Assembly (NCBI GenBank): GCA_024036415.1 | Contig: JAMWET010002903.1 | Location: 558,001 to 622,000, forward strand | Source of the DNA: Prochilodus magdalenae | Lineage: Eukaryota > Chordata > Actinopteri > Characiformes > Prochilodontidae | Reading direction: 5' to 3' | Length of the DNA: 64,000 nt | In this document: piece after piece, positions 60,853-64,000 of the stretch | Layout of the letters: every line of letters starts with the position of its first letter | How positions within the stretch are numbered: position 1 is the stretch's first letter | Program-made: the position numbers and the translations under genes | The notes under the pieces: generated by a model | Told to the model about the DNA's origin: nothing | What the model saw: only the letters and a program-made list of their open reading frames with translations | Databases searched by the model: none

Positions 60853-63800
60853 GTAAGTAATACATTCTGACAAGGTAACATAGAACTACAGGATTGTTGT
60901 AGATACAGTGTTGGTGGGGGTAAACATTAGTGAATTGAATCTCCGTTGCCTTTAATCATCAAAATGTGATACTCTGAAATACAATACAGATTATCATCTG
61001 ATGTAAAAGCCATAAAAATTGAAAACATGACTGAGAGTTAGAACAAAATAATATGCACCTTTTGATTATGGTCCCTGTTCAGCTGATGGTGAGGTTTAAG
61101 GCACAATAATCCAAAGCAGCTGTTTTTTATGTTTTGTTAGGAGTGTGTAGAAAACAAAGTATCAGGTGTCTTTCACACACCCTTCAGACACATCTCTTGA
61201 ACATATCTGGAGCTTTGACTTTAAAACCAATGCTGTGTTTTTTGGGAACCACTGACCATTGCAAAACATTGAAAATGTGTCTGAGAGAATGGCACATAGG
61301 AGTGATTGGAGTGTTAAGAAAATAGTGTGGTCCTTGGAATCAGAGTATTGCTTTGCTACTGAATGTTGCACAAAACTAGGACTGAGTGATTGATAGATTT
61401 AATATGGAAATCAAACACTGAAAGACAGTTTAGTTTAGACAATTTAGAAGACAATTTAGATGATGGCCTACTTTATTAATACTGTCAACTGTAGTATTGA
61501 AGGGGGAATTCACAACCCTGTAACAGGGAACATGTAGGTGAGTTTGTTGAGTCAGAATCAACGAAACATCTAATGTGTGCTGCAAGTACATAATTGTTAA
61601 TAAATATCAACTAAAGAGTAAAAATGCTTTTGTTTAAAATGACCTCGATCCAGTAAGCTTCCATTATCAAGAAGTTTATATCATGCAAGTTAGAACTGTG
61701 CAAGCTGCATGTCTACATCGCACACTTGAACAGTTTCTTATCCTTTCTCTTTGTAAATGAACTGATTCATAGAATTGTTTTAACAGAAATATAGATAAAA
61801 TTGGAACAGTGGTATCATCTAATGCTTCCACTATGTAACAGGCTAAGACTTGTTTGTCGAACAGCTCTATACAAAGGGGAGCTTTTGCAAACTACCACTA
61901 AGAAGGCAGCTAATTTTTTTTCACTGGTTTTATCATATTTAAAGTAGTGCTCCATGTGAGTAACTGAGCTTGTATTTAAAAACTAAAATCACTCTTCATT
62001 TCACTACATGGAAAGTGAGAAGGAAGATATACAAGCAGAGAATTCAGTGACCCTGTTTTGCTTGTATATGTGATCATAGTGTGTGCCTAAACTAAACTTT
62101 TTTGACTTTTTTTTTTTTTTTTTTTTTTTTTAATTAATTTTGATGTCTGATGTCTCCTCTAGTTTGCAGCAGAAGTTGCTGTGGTTAAAAAATAGCACTG
62201 TCTTTAGATTTTTAGCCGGCTCATATCAGCAAATAAAAATTATTTTTTTCTTTGCTACGCAGACATCATATTTGTTTTAGTGTAGGTGAGGTTTAACCGC
62301 ACGACAGTTGGGTAAAAGTTACATCTCAGAAAACTGTAAAGCCAAAAAATAATGTGTTTGGTTTCATTTTGTATGAACATTAAATAGACCAAAGAAATCT
62401 AGGAGTAGTCCTGTATATTACCTTTATTTGGTCATTGATGCCCAAACACGAACACTGTAGCTTTTAACAATTAACCTTCACAACTAAAGTTGTTCAGAAT
62501 GTATCCAATAAAATTTCATGAAGCTGAGGTTAGCTTGTTCTTCACCAGCTTCTGATTCCAGTTTTTTATTTCACCATAAACGATGCAGCAGTTTCATCCT
62601 GGAACCAGTACAGATAAATGTAACTGCTCACCATTTAAGGTGGAGCTGACAAATAAGGGTCCAGTTTTGGATAAGTTTACTTTTCTCTGCCTTTGCTGTT
62701 CATTTTGTGCTTGCTTATCTCGTGTTACTGTCATGCCATGAGTAGCTTGACGAATGCTGCTTTATACACTTTGAGTCTAGAAATAATCGTACATTGTTTT
62801 GGTCTGAAAAGTACAAAAGCGTAGCTTCTCTGTCAAGTTACCTTGCAGTGCGTCTCTGTCTTCCGAAGGCTCTGTCTTTGGTTGTCTTGCGTGGTATGAT
62901 GCCACTTATTGTGCCGAGGCTGAAGTAGTTCTGGTTAATAATGGCTGCCTCACCGTTCAGCTATGCAGGGAAGTTATTTTTGCTTTTAGAGACAAGGTAA
63001 GCCATTACGTCTTTTAAACTGCTTCTATGTCTGTGTGAGCTGGATGTGTTCTGAGCGACCCGAGAGATGGTTTTGGGCATGTATTTACAGAGGTGAGATT
63101 GGTGATTGTCTGAAAGCAGCTATCATTAGCAGTGTTAGCCTAACATCTCCAACTGTAAACTATAAACTAGAGAAGCAAATGTCAGAAACCAAACTAAATG
63201 TCTTGGCTAGTCTGGGGTAAGTGATAAGCAATGTCAATTTGATGTTTTACTGAACTACTGTTTTTTAAAGTGACAGCTGTGTGGAAACTGCTGCTGCTCA
63301 ACAATTCATGTAACAAAATTAACAAATATGAAATTAAGAATCCTGATGTTCTGTAAATCTCATTTGTCTAGCAAAATGATAAAATAATCATAGCTAATGC
63401 AATAAAATGAAACTAATCAGCATAGACATTAAAAACATGATCAATACAGAAAGATCCTAACTTAAGTCACCATGACAGGTTAATTAGGTTTGAATTTAGG
63501 ACAGTAGCTGCTACAGAATAATATTTCTGTAAAGTTATTTCTTATTTCCTTTTCTTTGTCAACAGAGCCTGCACAAATTACATTCATATATTTATTAAGG
63601 TAGCACAGTTCTGTCCGTGTAGCTTATGACACAAAATGATTGACTGTAATCTATAAAAATAAGCAAAACTGTGTAGGCAAACGCTGTGGGCCACTTTGAA
63701 CAATAGGTGTTCTGATGAAATTTGACTCCCTGTTGCATGCATGCATGTTGCGCAAGCATATAGGTGCTGCAGAGTACGTCATGGTTTCTCTTTTGAGTTT

Positions 63801-64000
63801 ACAAATGTTTACAAGTAGTTTATAAACTTTTAAACTAATAAATCATCGTATATCTTTGTATTTATGCTTAAAATTGGATTAGTAGAAATTGTGAACATAT
63901 TGTGCAATTCATGTGCTTGGGTGGAGTACTTGCACACCTAGTGGTTAAAGATTAGGTCAGGATAGTGGACCGAATGTGTATCACTAACAGTTTTAATAGT
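60853..64000 (+). other. pum2 intron 2 to the window edge
   Basis: I looked for the next pum2 exon (MNHDFQ-type start) and did not see it. The intron contains a poly(T) run at 62107-62131 and no identified transposon. Short open frames around 61134-61325 and 63035-63220 have no family resemblance. Confidence 0.5.

Overview
The window looks like nuclear DNA from a teleost fish, and probably an otophysan (characin or catfish relative); the group is an inference. It is AT-rich and intron-rich. It holds many decayed Tc1-like transposons, a hAT remnant, a tRNA-derived SINE, LINE-type tails joined to GATA-type microsatellites, foldback MITEs and GCTAGC/AACGTT palindromes, all typical of fish genomes. 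There is no bacterial, plasmid or CRISPR content.

Three genes can be supported. (1) On the minus strand, the 5' end of a calcipressin (RCAN) gene: a CpG-rich promoter and untranslated exon near 14.13-14.34 kb and the first coding exon at 11962-12173. The rest lies beyond the left edge. (2) On the plus strand, a complete apolipoprotein B gene, 27856-48432. I resolve 26 coding exons that join in frame to 3250 residues, with a TATA box upstream and a polyadenylation signal at 48846. (3) On the plus strand, the 5' end of pumilio2: a CpG-rich promoter and untranslated exon ending at 59056, and the first coding exon at 60486-60852. The gene continues off the right edge. APOB and PUM2 are also near neighbours on human 2p24, so this is a conserved linkage.

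Layout: 0.3-2.3 kb, a hAT remnant with a BED zinc finger and an adjacent or nested Tc1-like element; 2.3-14.1 kb, rcan intron sequence and its first coding exon; 14.3-27.8 kb, intergenic DNA with a tandem pair of an unnamed repeat, two (GATA)n arrays, a 211-bp inverted repeat pair and opposed Tc1-like fragments; 27.8-48.9 kb, apob; 48.9-58.6 kb, a gene-free stretch with a probable BEL/Pao retroelement relic, several Tc1-like relics and a MITE; 58.6-64 kb, start of pum2.

ApoB is the structural protein of liver and gut lipoproteins. The three genes share no pathway that the sequence shows. The most interesting points concern apoB. It is about 1300 residues shorter than the human protein because of internal losses in the giant exon. 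Both basic clusters that align with the human LDL-receptor-binding region are largely missing. Three introns found in the human gene appear absent. All 14 N-terminal cysteines that pair in human apoB are conserved. I found no clearly undescribed biological system.
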